Origin: DATAES01 sp963802415
GTDB lineage: Bacteria > Actinomycetota > Acidimicrobiia > Acidimicrobiales > JACDCH01
Direction of reading: 5' to 3'
Assembly: GCA_963802415.1 (NCBI GenBank)
Contig: CAWDIH010000001.1
Coordinates: forward strand, 3,038,001-3,102,000
DNA: 64,000 bases
Below are positions 8,984 through 19,444 of this stretch, in pieces. Numbering within the stretch: the stretch's first letter is position 1; the number at the start of each line of letters is the position of its first letter. The translations under genes were made by a program, and so were the position numbers. Below the pieces are notes generated by a model. It was not told the origin of the DNA and searched no databases. It was given only the letters and a program-made list of their open reading frames with translations.

Positions 8984-9970
8984 ATGGCCAGGGTCTTCTC
9001 GGGAATGCAGCCGACGGGCGATGCGACGCTCGGGAGCCTGCTCGGAGCCCTGCGCAACTGGGTCGCGGACCAGAACCCCGACGCGTACTACTGCGTCGTC
9101 GACCTGCACGCCCTCACGATGCCGCAGGATCCCGTCGAGTTGCGGCAACACACCATCGAGCTCGCCACCTTGTTCCTGGCTGTCGGGCTCGACCCCGAGA
9201 TCTGCACGTTGTTCGTGCAGAGCCATGTGCACGAGCACACGGAACTGGCGTGGCTCCTCGAATGTACGACGGCGTACGGCGAGCTCGGGCGGATGACGCA
9301 GTTCAAGGACAAGCGCGGTCGCGCCGAGTTCGTATCGGCTGGCCTTTTCACCTACCCCGCCTTGATGGCCGCCGACATCCTCCTTTACGACACTGAGGAG
9401 GTGCCGGTGGGCGACGACCAGCGACAGCACGTCGAGCTCACCCGGGACGTGGCCGAGAGATTCAACAGCCGTTACGGCGCGACGTTCACCGTGCCGAAGG
9501 CCACCATCCGCACCGCCGGCGCACGTGTGATGGACCTGCAAGAGCCCACGCACAAGATGTCGAAGTCCGAAGCCTCGGTGGCGGGCACGGTGTTCATCCT
9601 CGAGGAGCCGGCGTCGGTTGCCAGGAAGATCAAGCGGGCGGTGACGGACACGGACACCGAAGTTCGATTCGATCCCGACACCAAACCCGGCGTATCGAAC
9701 CTGCTGTCGATCTTGGGTGCCTGCACCGGCGAATCACCCGATGCCGTCGCGAGCAGGTACACGCAGTACGGCCCGTTGAAGACCGACACCGCAGACGCCG
9801 TGACCGAGCTCCTCCAGCCCATTCAGGACCGCTATCGCGAGCTTGCCGCCGATCGCGGCACGGTGGCCAAGATCCTCGATCACGGGGCCGAGAAGGCGCA
9901 GGCAGTTGCGTCCGTCACGCTCGAACGAGCCAAGCGCAACATCGGACTCGTCCTGCGGGGCGAAGGCTGA
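8984..9970 (+). CDS. trpS: Tryptophanyl-tRNA synthetase
   Basis: Class I aminoacyl-tRNA synthetase charging tRNA-Trp. The HIGH-equivalent segment is GDATLGSLLGALRNW, with the T-x-G form usual in TrpRS. The second signature is HKMSKSEAS. FSGMQPTG at the N-terminus and the active-site segment PVGDDQRQHVELTRD are diagnostic. Length of 328 aa is normal. The ATG at 8984 begins exactly at the conserved MARVFSGMQPTG and has a TACGAT box six bases upstream. The gene stands alone on the plus strand. Confidence 0.96.
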   Translation: MARVFSGMQPTGDATLGSLLGALRNWVADQNPDAYYCVVDLHALTMPQDPVELRQHTIELATLFLAVGLDPEICTLFVQSHVHEHTELAWLLECTTAYGELGRMTQFKDKRGRAEFVSAGLFTYPALMAADILLYDTEEVPVGDDQRQHVELTRDVAERFNSRYGATFTVPKATIRTAGARVMDLQEPTHKMSKSEASVAGTVFILEEPASVARKIKRAVTDTDTEVRFDPDTKPGVSNLLSILGACTGESPDAVASRYTQYGPLKTDTADAVTELLQPIQDRYRELAADRGTVAKILDHGAEKAQAVASVTLERAKRNIGLVLRGEG

Positions 9971-10002
9971 ACATCCCGACGGCGACCCGCCGGCGCGCAC
10001 AT

Positions 10003-10103
10003 TGTCGGCTGAGCCACCGAAAGACGTGGCTGAGTCGACACAGACCCAAACGGGTCCAGCTCTGTGTCGGATGGGCCACCGAAGTGGTGGCTGAGTCGAC
10101 ACA
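10003..10103. repeat. Cluster of three inverted repeats downstream of trpS
   Basis: Two imperfect palindromes (10003-10040 and 10063-10103) share the right arm GTGGCTGAGTCGACA and similar left arms around TGTCGG...GCCAC. They could fold into 15-18 bp stems with a few mismatches. Between them GACCC-AAAC-GGGTC (10043-10056) is a perfect short hairpin. There is no T-run for a classical terminator. The cluster separates the convergent ends of trpS and the HD gene, so it may act as a bidirectional terminator or be a remnant of a palindromic intergenic repeat. Confidence 0.6.
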
Positions 10104-10127
10104 GAAGTAGCCGGCTCTTCGATGGTC

Positions 10128-10649
10128 TCAGTCGTCGTCGGCGGCCTTGAGGGCTGCCGCGACATGAGGATCGATAGTCCACGACGCAGGCGACCGGTGA
10201 TGCTCTCGCGCCCATGACTCCGTGAGCGGATCGCTTCCTGCCATTCCGAGCAGGTCGCCGCCGAGGTCCGGGTGCAGCAGATACAAGCCGACCGCCCGGG
10301 TGAAGCCGCGGCCGCGCGCCCACTCCTTGGCCGTTTCGCGGCCCGCGATCATCCCGCACAACGTCGCGACGACACGTCCGTACACCCTCAGGCCGGATTC
10401 GATCTTGCCCACGTCGTGCAGCAGCGCTGCCGCGAGGACCGGGCGCGTGGCTTCGACCCCGAGCGCCCGCTCCACCTGTCGCGCCACGCCCACTGCGTGA
10501 CGCCGGTCGGCGCCCTGCATCCGCCGCCAGAGCTCCGCCTCTGACGGCAGGAGCTTCGAGCAGGCCCACACGTCGTCAGCCGGCCGAGGACCGCCGGGAC
10601 GCAGCGACCCGAAGAAGCGCCGCGTCAGGTGGGCAGTCGTGGAACTCAT
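10128..10649 (-). CDS. HD-domain protein, function unknown
   Basis: A 173-aa protein starting at ATG 10649. RRHAVGVARQVERALG followed by AALLHDVGKIESGLRVYGRV is the H...HD metal site of the HD phosphohydrolase superfamily. A later histidine pair (REHHRSPASW) probably completes it. Small actinobacterial HD proteins of this kind have no assigned substrate. It is the last gene of the minus-strand run that begins at 17836, separated by 44 bp from the DksA-like gene. No clear ribosome-binding site is visible. Confidence 0.75.
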   Translation of the reverse strand: MSSTTAHLTRRFFGSLRPGGPRPADDVWACSKLLPSEAELWRRMQGADRRHAVGVARQVERALGVEATRPVLAAALLHDVGKIESGLRVYGRVVATLCGMIAGRETAKEWARGRGFTRAVGLYLLHPDLGGDLLGMAGSDPLTESWAREHHRSPASWTIDPHVAAALKAADDD

Positions 10650-10693
10650 CGAGAACTCATCGGTCGAGCGACGGCGCGGATGAGGGCGTCGGC

Positions 10694-11023
10694 TCAGGCG
10701 TGGTTGATGCAATACCGCGTTGCCGGCATCGCCTCGAGGCGGGCCTCGGCGATCTCCTCGCCGCAGGTCTCGCATTTGCCGTAGGTGCCGGCGTCGAACT
10801 TGCGTAGGGCACGCTCGACTTCCTGGAGCTGGTCGCTGAGCGACGCCGCCAGCAGCCGGGTCTCGCCCCGCTCGGCAGCCACCTGCCCGGAGTCGGCGAA
10901 GTTCTCGTCGAAGGACAGCGACTTGTCGCCTGACGCCCGGAGCTCCTCGAGCTGATGCTGCAACGAGGCGCGCTCGCCTTCGAGTTGGGCGCGCAGCGTT
11001 GCGAGGGCGGTCGGGCTGGCCAC
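10694..11023 (-). CDS. TraR/DksA-family C4 zinc-finger protein
   Basis: A 109-aa protein with an N-terminal coiled coil (LRAQLEGERASLQHQLEELR) and a C-terminal zinc finger, CETCGEEIAEARLEAMPATR-YC. DksA-family proteins insert a coiled coil into the RNA polymerase secondary channel. The start is a GTG at 11023, nine bases after the xerD stop. Only three of the four usual cysteines are seen (CxxC and a single C); the last position is CINH, so histidine may complete the site. The role in actinobacteria is not well established. Confidence 0.82.
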   Translation of the reverse strand: MASPTALATLRAQLEGERASLQHQLEELRASGDKSLSFDENFADSGQVAAERGETRLLAASLSDQLQEVERALRKFDAGTYGKCETCGEEIAEARLEAMPATRYCINHA

Positions 11024-11032
11024 GGAAGCAGG

Positions 11033-11977
11033 TTAACGGACCGTGACAACCTTGTTGGCCCTTGGATGGGCGCGCTCGTAGACCTGCCAGAGCCGCTCGG
11101 TGGTCACCTTCGTGTACACCTGCGTCGTCGAGATCGAGGCATGACCGAGCAGCTCTTGCACCGCTCGGATGTCCGCTCCGTGTTCGAGCAGGTGGGTCGC
11201 GCACGAGTGGCGCAGCACGTGCGGGCTCAGGCGTTCACCGAGCCCGACCCGCTCGCCGTGCTTCTTCACGGCGAGCCACGCTCCGGCCCGGCTCAACCGT
11301 CCTCCGCGCGTGTTGAGGAACACTGCTCTTTCGTCATCGCGCCGGGCCCATCGCTTCGGCTCCATCCGCGGGCGGCCACGGTCGTACCAGTCGGCCAGCG
11401 CCTGTCGAGCGAGGCGACCGAGTGGAACGATGCGCTCCTTCTCCCCCTTGCCGAAGGCGCGGAGCAGGGCGGCATCGAGATCGACGTCAGCGAGCGACAG
11501 CCCGACGAGCTCGGAGATGCGAACACCCGTTCCGTACAGCACCTCGAGCAACGCCCGATCTCGGAGGTCCGCCGGTTCGGAGCCGCTCACGCTCTCGATG
11601 AGCGTCGTGACCTCCTCCTCGGTCAGCGCCTTCGGCAGGCTCGCGGGCACCCGTGGCGCCTCCACCGCTGCCCCTGGATCCAGGTCCGCATTGTCCTCCA
11701 GACAGAGGAACCGGTGCAGCGAGCGCACCGCCACGGTCATCCTCGCCACCGAGGACGGCGCCTTGCCCTGCGCCCGGAGGTGACCGATGAACGCCGTGAT
11801 GTCGGCCTCGCTGACGTCGGCGAGCGACGTGCCCCGGTCGCTCAACCAGGCGCCGTACCCCCGTAGGTCACGACGGTAGGCCTTGAGCGTGTTGTCCGAC
11901 CGTCCTCGCGCGGCCGCGAGCCAGTTCAGGAAGTCCTCGACCTCGAGCGGCGTCTCGACGGCATCGATGTCGGTCAC
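11033..11977 (-). CDS. xerD: Tyrosine site-specific recombinase, XerD type
   Basis: Resolves chromosome dimers at dif. The N-terminal SAM-like core-binding domain (about 1-100) is followed by the catalytic domain. Visible catalytic residues are R in GTGVRISELVGL, K in FGKGEKERIVPLG, HVLRH with H and R, the second H in ELLGHASISTTQVY and the nucleophile Y there. Length of 314 aa is normal. The GTG start at 11977 overlaps the NUDIX stop (GTGA). Its place after a NUDIX gene and pyrG is the usual housekeeping location, so this is not a phage integrase. Confidence 0.92.
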   Translation of the reverse strand: MTDIDAVETPLEVEDFLNWLAAARGRSDNTLKAYRRDLRGYGAWLSDRGTSLADVSEADITAFIGHLRAQGKAPSSVARMTVAVRSLHRFLCLEDNADLDPGAAVEAPRVPASLPKALTEEEVTTLIESVSGSEPADLRDRALLEVLYGTGVRISELVGLSLADVDLDAALLRAFGKGEKERIVPLGRLARQALADWYDRGRPRMEPKRWARRDDERAVFLNTRGGRLSRAGAWLAVKKHGERVGLGERLSPHVLRHSCATHLLEHGADIRAVQELLGHASISTTQVYTKVTTERLWQVYERAHPRANKVVTVR

Positions 11978-12534
11978 GTCACCGTCGGAGGCGGATTGGC
12001 CAGGCGTTCGCGGGTCATCATCAGCCCGATGATCGTCTTGGCGTCCGTGATCTCCCCGGCCTGGATCAGGGCAGGGACGACGGTGAGCGGTACGCGCTCG
12101 ATCACCATCGACTGCTCCTCGATCCCGTCGCGCTGCATGGGCGTCTCGTGCAACCCGCGTGCGAGGAAGGCGTAGGAGTGCTCGTCGGAGAACCCGGGCG
12201 AGTTGTAGAACTCGGCAAGCAGCTCGACGTGATCTGCGGTCATGCCGATCTCTTCGGCGAGCTCGCGTCGGGCGGTGACGATCGGTTCCTCGTTCGCCAC
12301 GTCCCGCTTGCCCGCCGGGATCTCGAGCAGATAGCCGTCGAGGGGGGCCCGGTATTGCCGGACGAGGACGACCGTGCCTCCTTCGAGCAGCGGCACGATC
12401 GACACCGCGCCGGGATGGTGCACGACGTCGCGTTCGAATTCCGTGCCGTCCGGCGCGACGAACGTCCCGACTGCGGTCGAGATGACGTGGCCGCGATGGA
12501 TCTCGCGTTCGCTGATCTTGCCGAACTCCGTCAC
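11974..12534 (-). CDS. NUDIX hydrolase, ADP-ribose pyrophosphatase type
   Basis: Hydrolyses a nucleoside diphosphate linked to X, most likely ADP-ribose. The NUDIX box runs GKRDVANEEPIVTARRELAEEIG, matching GX5EX7REUXEEXGU with one less usual spacing. A proline follows in EFYNSPGFSDE, the position typical of ADPRases. The 186-aa length and the location directly after pyrG and before xerD match the actinobacterial NudF-like gene. The GTG start at 12534 is four bases after the pyrG stop. Confidence 0.88.
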   Translation of the reverse strand: MTEFGKISEREIHRGHVISTAVGTFVAPDGTEFERDVVHHPGAVSIVPLLEGGTVVLVRQYRAPLDGYLLEIPAGKRDVANEEPIVTARRELAEEIGMTADHVELLAEFYNSPGFSDEHSYAFLARGLHETPMQRDGIEEQSMVIERVPLTVVPALIQAGEITDAKTIIGLMMTRERLANPPPTVT

Positions 12535-12538
12535 GGAG

Positions 12539-14198
<1,660 letters not shown>

Positions 14199-14246
14199 GG
14201 GACACCATCATATCGCGCGGGGTCCTCGCTTCCCGGGATGCTCGGG

Positions 14247-15842
14247 TCAACGCCGGCGCGCAGCCTCGAGCAGTTCGGCGGCGTGGTCACGGGCTGTCGA
14301 GCTGTCAGGAGAGCCTGACAACATCCGCGAGAGCTCGATCACCCGGTCTGTGTCCTCGAGCGTCGCCGCCCTGGCGGTCGTCCTTCCTCGAGCGGTCGAT
14401 TTGGTCACGGCGACCTGCGTGTCGGCATTTGCCGCGACCTGGGGAAGGTGGGTGACGACCAATACCTGGCGGGACGTTCCGAGCGTCGCGAGAGCACGAC
14501 CGACGGCAACGGCCGCTTGGCCACCGACCCCCGCGTCCACCTCGTCGAACACGAGCGTCGGTGGGCCACTGTCATCGCGTCTGTCGAGCAGGACAAGACG
14601 CAGCGCGAGCATGGCCCGCGCCAACTCACCGCCCGATGCGACCCTGTTCAACGGCAGCAGCGGCCCTCCGGGGTTGGCGGCCAGCAAGAACGCGATCTCG
14701 TCGCCGGGATCGTCGTCGCCGACGTCCACCCCGACCTTCGCCTTGGCCATTGCAAGCTCGACGAGCTCGCGCTCGACGGCTGACGCCAGCTTTGGCGCGG
14801 CTGCTCGCCGGGCGGCACCGACAGCCGCAGCTTCCACCGTGACCCGGTCGAGTGCGGCCGTTCGCTCGGCGTCGAGCGCAGCCGCTCGCGTCTCGTAGGT
14901 CTCGAGCTCATCGACGCGGGCGCGGGCTTCGTCCAGGTACCTGAGCACTTCGGCGAGCGTTTCGCCGTACTTCCGGCGCAGGTCGTGCAAGAGCTGGCGC
15001 CGTTCCCGTACCGCCACGAGGCGTTCGGGATCGTCCTCGATGCGCTCTCCGATCGTCCGCAGCTCGTCGCTCGCGTCTGCCAGGTCCGCGGCAACCGATC
15101 GCAACCGACCTTCGACGTCTGCGAACGGCAGGCGGCCCGACACTGCGGCAACTGCCAGCCCCAGCGCGTCGATCGCGCCACCGTCGTCGCGCAGCGCGGC
15201 CCGCGCGACGGCCGCAGCCTCGCGGTGCGCGACTGCGCCTGCGAGCTCGTCCTCCTCGACCGCCAGCCGCTCGTCCTCGTCAGGATCGGTCAGCCGAGCT
15301 CGTTCCAGCTCGTCCACTTGGAACCGAAGGAGGTCGCTCTCACGCGCTCGTGACCGCGCGTCACCTCCAAGCTCGCCGAGCGCAGCTTCGACGCGCGCCG
15401 TCTCGCCGCGCGCCTCGCGGAGTGGCGCAAGATCGACCGAACCGAACGCGTCGAGCGCGGCACGCTGGGTCGGCGCGCCGAGCAGTGACTGATGCACGTG
15501 CTGGCCGTGCAGGTCGACCAATCGCTCGCCAAAGTCCGCGAGCGTGGCCGCCGTGGCCAATCTGCCGTTCAAGTACGCCCGAGAACGCCCGTCACGCGGA
15601 ACGACACGCGTGAGGACCACCTCCTCGTCGTCGATCGCGAACCGTGCTTCGACCGTGGCTTCCGCTGCCCCCGGTCGCACGAGCATCGGGTCCGCACGAC
15701 CCCCCACGAGCAGCTCGATCGCCTCGACGAGCATGGTCTTGCCGGCTCCGGTCTCGCCGGTGAGGGCCGTCATCCCCGGTCCGAACACGAGCCGCAGCCC
15801 GTCGATCACACCGAGATCGGTGACCCCCAGCTCGACCAGCAT
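14247..15842 (-). CDS. recN: DNA repair protein RecN
   Basis: SMC-like ATPase in double-strand break repair. The Walker A motif is TGETGAGKTMLVEAI, the ABC signature is SGGELARAMLALR and the Walker B motif is TLVFDEVDAGVGG. A long acidic and arginine-rich coiled coil fills residues about 150-350. Length of 531 aa is within the usual range. The ATG at 15842 overlaps the nadK stop (TGATG). It sits in the conserved tlyA-nadK-recN order of actinobacteria. Confidence 0.95.
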   Translation of the reverse strand: MLVELGVTDLGVIDGLRLVFGPGMTALTGETGAGKTMLVEAIELLVGGRADPMLVRPGAAEATVEARFAIDDEEVVLTRVVPRDGRSRAYLNGRLATAATLADFGERLVDLHGQHVHQSLLGAPTQRAALDAFGSVDLAPLREARGETARVEAALGELGGDARSRARESDLLRFQVDELERARLTDPDEDERLAVEEDELAGAVAHREAAAVARAALRDDGGAIDALGLAVAAVSGRLPFADVEGRLRSVAADLADASDELRTIGERIEDDPERLVAVRERRQLLHDLRRKYGETLAEVLRYLDEARARVDELETYETRAAALDAERTAALDRVTVEAAAVGAARRAAAPKLASAVERELVELAMAKAKVGVDVGDDDPGDEIAFLLAANPGGPLLPLNRVASGGELARAMLALRLVLLDRRDDSGPPTLVFDEVDAGVGGQAAVAVGRALATLGTSRQVLVVTHLPQVAANADTQVAVTKSTARGRTTARAATLEDTDRVIELSRMLSGSPDSSTARDHAAELLEAARRR

Positions 15843-16690
15843 CAGCGATCGTTCAGGTGGAACTTCGACTTCAAGGTCCGATGGAAATCACGCTTGCCGA
15901 ACGTCACGAGGCGCGCGGAGTACTCGGCGCCCGTGCACACGACCGCCTCTCCTTCATGCAGCTCGCCGAGGTTCCGTCCGTCGACGGACAGCGTGGCCGT
16001 GCGCTGACCGCACACCTCGAGACGCAAGCGTGTGGGATCGCTGAAGATCATGGCCCGGTCGAACAGTTGATGTGGCGACACCGGAGTCAGCACGAGCGCC
16101 CGGAGGTCCGGTGCAACGATCGGACCGCGCGCCGAAAGCGAGTACGCAGTCGAGCCCGTGGGTGTGGCCACGATGAGCCCGTCGGCCGCGTATGTCGTCC
16201 AGAAGACGTCGTCGATCGAGACCGACAGGCGAACTGTGTGGCCCATGGGCGTCTTCTCGAGCACCGCTTCGTTCAACGCCAGCGCCCGGGCTCCGCTCGC
16301 CTCGACTCGGACGTCGAGCATCATGCGCGCTTCGATCTCGTAGTCACCCGCGAGGAACCGCTCGAAGGCGCTCTGCATGTCCACCGGCTCGACGTGCGCC
16401 AGATAACCGAGTTGTCCGACGTTGACGCCGAGTACCGGTGTGCCGTCGGCGGCTACGAGATCGACGGTGCGCAACATCGTGCCGTCCCCTCCGAGGCTGA
16501 CGGCGAGGTCGAGACCTTGCGCGAGCTCTCCTTCGGCCACGCCCAAGTCGGCCAATCCGACGATCCCGGCGTCCCCTTTGGGCAGCCGGACCTCGTGGCC
16601 GCGATCGATCAGCCATCGGGCGCCGGCGCGTGCGAGCTCGATCGCCTGGAGCCGCTCGGCATGGACGATCAGCGCGACCGTGGCCATCAC
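15842..16690 (-). CDS. nadK: NAD kinase
   Basis: Phosphorylates NAD to NADP. The GGDGTML motif (LAVSLGGDGTMLRT), the NVGQLGYL motif and TPTGSTAYSLSARGPIV are the NAD kinase signatures. Length of 282 aa is normal. Start may be GTG 16690 or the adjacent ATG 16687; both overlap the tlyA stop, so coupling with tlyA is expected either way. Confidence 0.95.
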   Translation of the reverse strand: MMATVALIVHAERLQAIELARAGARWLIDRGHEVRLPKGDAGIVGLADLGVAEGELAQGLDLAVSLGGDGTMLRTVDLVAADGTPVLGVNVGQLGYLAHVEPVDMQSAFERFLAGDYEIEARMMLDVRVEASGARALALNEAVLEKTPMGHTVRLSVSIDDVFWTTYAADGLIVATPTGSTAYSLSARGPIVAPDLRALVLTPVSPHQLFDRAMIFSDPTRLRLEVCGQRTATLSVDGRNLGELHEGEAVVCTGAEYSARLVTFGKRDFHRTLKSKFHLNDR

Positions 16691-17432
16691 TGCTTCCGAA
16701 CGTGTGCGAGGTACTCGACGTTGCCATCGGCACCGGTCAGGGGCGACACCATCGTCCCCATGATTGCCGCGCCCAGGGCAGCGAGCGCGGCGATCACCTC
16801 GTCGAGCACCCGGGCACGCACCGCCTCGTCCCTGATCACCCCTTTGCCCTTCGCTGCCTCCTGTCGAGTGGATTCGAATTGCGGCTTCACGAGCAGCACG
16901 AGATCGCCTCCCGGGCGCACGCAGGCCAGCAGCGCGGGCGCGACGACACGCAGGGAGACGAAGGAGAGATCGGCGACGACGATGTCGACCCGTCCCCCGA
17001 TGATGCCCGCGTCGAGCGAGCGCACGTTCGTGCGGTCTCGCAGCTCGACGCGTTCGTCGGCGAGAAGCCGCTCGTGGAGTTGTCCGTGACCGACATCGAC
17101 GGCGATGACATGTGCGGCGCCCCGCTTCAGCAAGCAGTCGGTGAAACCGCCTGTCGACGCGCCGGCATCGAGTGCGCGAGCGCCCAGCACGTCGATGGCG
17201 AACTCGTCGAGCGCGGCGTCGAGCTTGTCGCCACCGCGGCTCACGAATCGCCGCCGCGGGCCGAGCAACTCGATCGGTTCGCCGGGCGCGACGAGACGGG
17301 ACGGCTTGGTCGTCGGCGCCCCGCCGACGATCACGCGACCGGAAGCAACTGCCTCAGCGGCGTGCGCGCGACTGTCGGCCAATCCTCGCCGAACGAGTTC
17401 GGTGTCGAGGCGCCGTCGCGTCGCCGTGTCAG
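16687..17432 (-). CDS. tlyA: TlyA-family rRNA 2'-O-methyltransferase; start unusual
   Basis: TlyA methylates 16S C1409 and, in some species, 23S C1920. An S4 domain (RRRLDTELVRRGLADSRAHA) precedes an FtsJ-like SAM domain with DAGASTGGFTDCLL and VVADLSFVSLR. The lysine motif is LLVKPQFE. No ATG, GTG or TTG precedes the S4 domain. A CTG at 17432 overlaps the upstream stop (CTGA) and would give LTRRR then RRRLDTE if one C is missing near 17419. That reading fits the many other indels here. The alternative is a shorter protein from TTG 17382. Confidence 0.85.
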
Positions 17433-17836
17433 CTCTTCTTCGCAGCCTTCTTCTTCTTGGCCGCCTTCTTCGCACCGGCCTTCTTCTTGGCAGCAGACTT
17501 CTTGGCCGCAGCCTTCTTCGTCGGGCGCTTCGTCGGGCCGGGCATCTGCCTTCGAAGGTCGTCGATCTGCGACTGCAACCGCGCGACGACGTCCTTCCTC
17601 GTCGCCTCGGCGGCATCCGTCTGGCGACGCACCTCCGTGCGGATCTGCTCGACGAGTCGTTCCGTGTTGCGCCTGCTGCGCTCGACGAGCTCGTTGACGA
17701 GCGTCTGCGTCTGCTCCGCCTGTACCTCGCCTGCTCGCACGAGATCGCGGACCAATGCCTCAGCGCGTTGCTGCGTCATCTGTGAGAACTGCATCCCAGC
17801 GTCGAGCCACCGCCTGAAGAGGTCGTTCTGCGCCAT
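17429..17836 (-). CDS. Phasin-like coiled-coil protein with lysine/alanine tail
   Basis: A 135-aa protein starting at ATG 17836. Residues 1-95 form amphipathic helices rich in Q, E and R (FSQMTQQRAEALVRDLV), as in phasins and PhaF-like proteins. The last 35 residues are a basic, histone H1-like tail built of KKAAAKK and KKKAGAKK motifs, suggesting nucleic-acid binding. Similar small genes sit upstream of tlyA in other actinobacteria. The function is not established. A TAGGCT box six bases before the ATG suggests a leaderless operon promoter here. Confidence 0.7.
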   Translation of the reverse strand: MAQNDLFRRWLDAGMQFSQMTQQRAEALVRDLVRAGEVQAEQTQTLVNELVERSRRNTERLVEQIRTEVRRQTDAAEATRKDVVARLQSQIDDLRRQMPGPTKRPTKKAAAKKSAAKKKAGAKKAAKKKKAAKKS

Positions 17837-17842
17837 TCGGGC

Positions 17843-17848
17843 AGCCTA
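17843..17848 (-). promoter_or_regulatory. -10 box of the tlyA-nadK-recN-pyrG operon
   Basis: TAGGCT (17848-17843) lies six bases before the ATG at 17836. It has the same spacing as at ispH, trpS, rhomboid, fbaB and argC. Confidence 0.45.
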
Positions 17849-17919
17849 TCCCCGAATGCGGCCGCGCTTGCAATAGTTCGCAGCACAGTCACAGGAGCAC
17901 GCAGCCGTAGCCTGCGCGC

Positions 17920-18662
17920 GTGCTGCCGCTGCGGGATAGCAACCCGACGGTTCGAAAGCCCGCCATCACGATCGCGCTCATCATCATGAACGTCGCCGTC
18001 TTCCTCCTGATCCAGAAGGGCGGCACGCTCGGCCAACAGGACGACACGAGGCTCACCTACGAGCATGCCGCGATCCCGTGCGAGCTCACACAAGGACACC
18101 CGCTCACCGAACGCGAGATCGTGAGCGACACCTGCACCGAGAGGCGGAGCCCGGAGGTGTTCCCGGACAAGAACGTGCCGCTGTCGGTGCTCGTGTCGAT
18201 GTTCCTGCATGGGGGCTGGCTGCATCTGGGCGGCAACATGCTGTTCCTGTGGGTGTTCGGTAACAACGTCGAGGACAAGCTCGGTTGGTTCTTCTACCTG
18301 CTGCTGTACCTCGTGGGCGGTGCAGTCGCGTTGGCCGCTCAGGTCGCCGCAGACCCGAACAGCACTGTTCCGGTCATCGGCGCTTCCGGCGCGATCGCGA
18401 CCGTCATGGGCGCGTACCTCGTGTGGTTCCCGCGGCCCGTGTGCTCACGGTGTTCTTGATCTTCTTCATCTTTCCGTTCGAACTGCCGGCCTGGGTCGTG
18501 TTGACGGTCTGGTTCGTCCTTCAGTTCTTCACGGGACCGGGGAGTGACGTCGCGTGGATGGCACACGTCGGCGGGTTCGCGTTCGGCGTGGTGGTGGCCG
18601 CGCTCGTGCGCAATACGCAGTGGTGGCGACGCCGGAACCAGCCCGTCTATCGGCGGATATAG
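17920..18662 (+). CDS. Rhomboid-family intramembrane serine protease; one frame change
   Basis: Membrane protease. The N-terminal helix is AITIALIIMNVAVFLLI. The conserved HGGWLHLGGNMLFLWVFG is followed by the catalytic serine in GASGAIA, and by the catalytic histidine in MAHVGGFAFG. The histidine part is in another frame, joined near 18435 where one G is missing in a CGGCCC run. Restored length is about 248 aa with six membrane segments. The GTG start at 17920 has TAGCCT exactly six bases upstream. The 3' end overlaps the convergent HAD gene by 16 bp. Confidence 0.87.
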
Positions 18663-19430
18663 GCGTCTACCAGCGCTGCGAGATCAGGCGCGACCGTATC
18701 GGGCCTCGGTTCCACCATCGCGAGATCGTCACGAGCCGTGACCCCGGTGAGGACGAGCGCGAAGCGATAGCCGAGAACGCGTGCCAGCCGGCCATCGGTG
18801 TCGGGCCGGTCACCCACGACGGTGGCGGATTCTCCGAGGCGCTGTCGGAGCAGATCTGCCATCGGCACATAGGGCTTGCCGGCGACGACGGCGTTCGCTC
18901 CTGACGCGCGTTGGACCCCGGCGAGGATGGAGCCGGCACCGGGTATGGGGCCATCCGCGGTCGGATAGGTCGCGTCGTCGTTCGTGGCCACGAGACGAGC
19001 GCCGCTGCGCGGCAGCGTCTGCTGCGCGTCGCATCCGCTCGTAGTCGAAGTCGCGGTGAAAGCCCACGATCACTGCGTCGACCGGCGCGTCGAGTTCGAT
19101 GTCGTTGGCGACCGGCAGGGCACCGCGTCCTTCGAGCGCCTCGACGACTCCCGGACCGCCGCACACCAACACGCGCTCGCCGCGCTCCACGAGCTCTGCC
19201 GCCGCCATCGAGGACGAGATCACCGCACCGACCGCGGCGATTCCGTGCCGGGACAGTTTCGCCTCGACGTCACCGACGGGCAGGTACGAATTGTCGGTGA
19301 CGAAGACGACGATGTCGCCGCGCTCCTGCAGTTGGGTGACCGCTCTCGCCGCGCCAGGGATCGGCGTGTCGCCGAGCCACACCACACCGTCGAGATCGAG
19401 CACCCAGTTCAAGGAGCGCGAGCCTGTCAT
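18647..19430 (-). CDS. HAD-family phosphatase, NagD/PGP type; one frame change
   Basis: Motif I is NWVLDLDGVVWLGDTPIPG, and motif II lies in VVFVTDNSYLP. The C-terminal part has AGKPYVPM (motif III lysine) and VVGDRPDTDGRLARVLGY (motif IV). The frames join near 19015, where an extra base separates AAAQ from GARLVATNDD. Restored length is about 261 aa. NagD-like enzymes dephosphorylate small phosphoesters; the substrate is not predictable. A HAD gene near tlyA is common in actinobacteria. Its ATG lies only 14 bp from the divergent DUF1015 start. Confidence 0.85.
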
Positions 19431-19444
19431 GCCAGTATCGACGC

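Noticed and set aside
11033..11977. Phage or integron integrase marking a mobile element
   Set aside because: The recombinase lies in the conserved pyrG-NUDIX-xerD housekeeping order with no attachment sites or phage genes.
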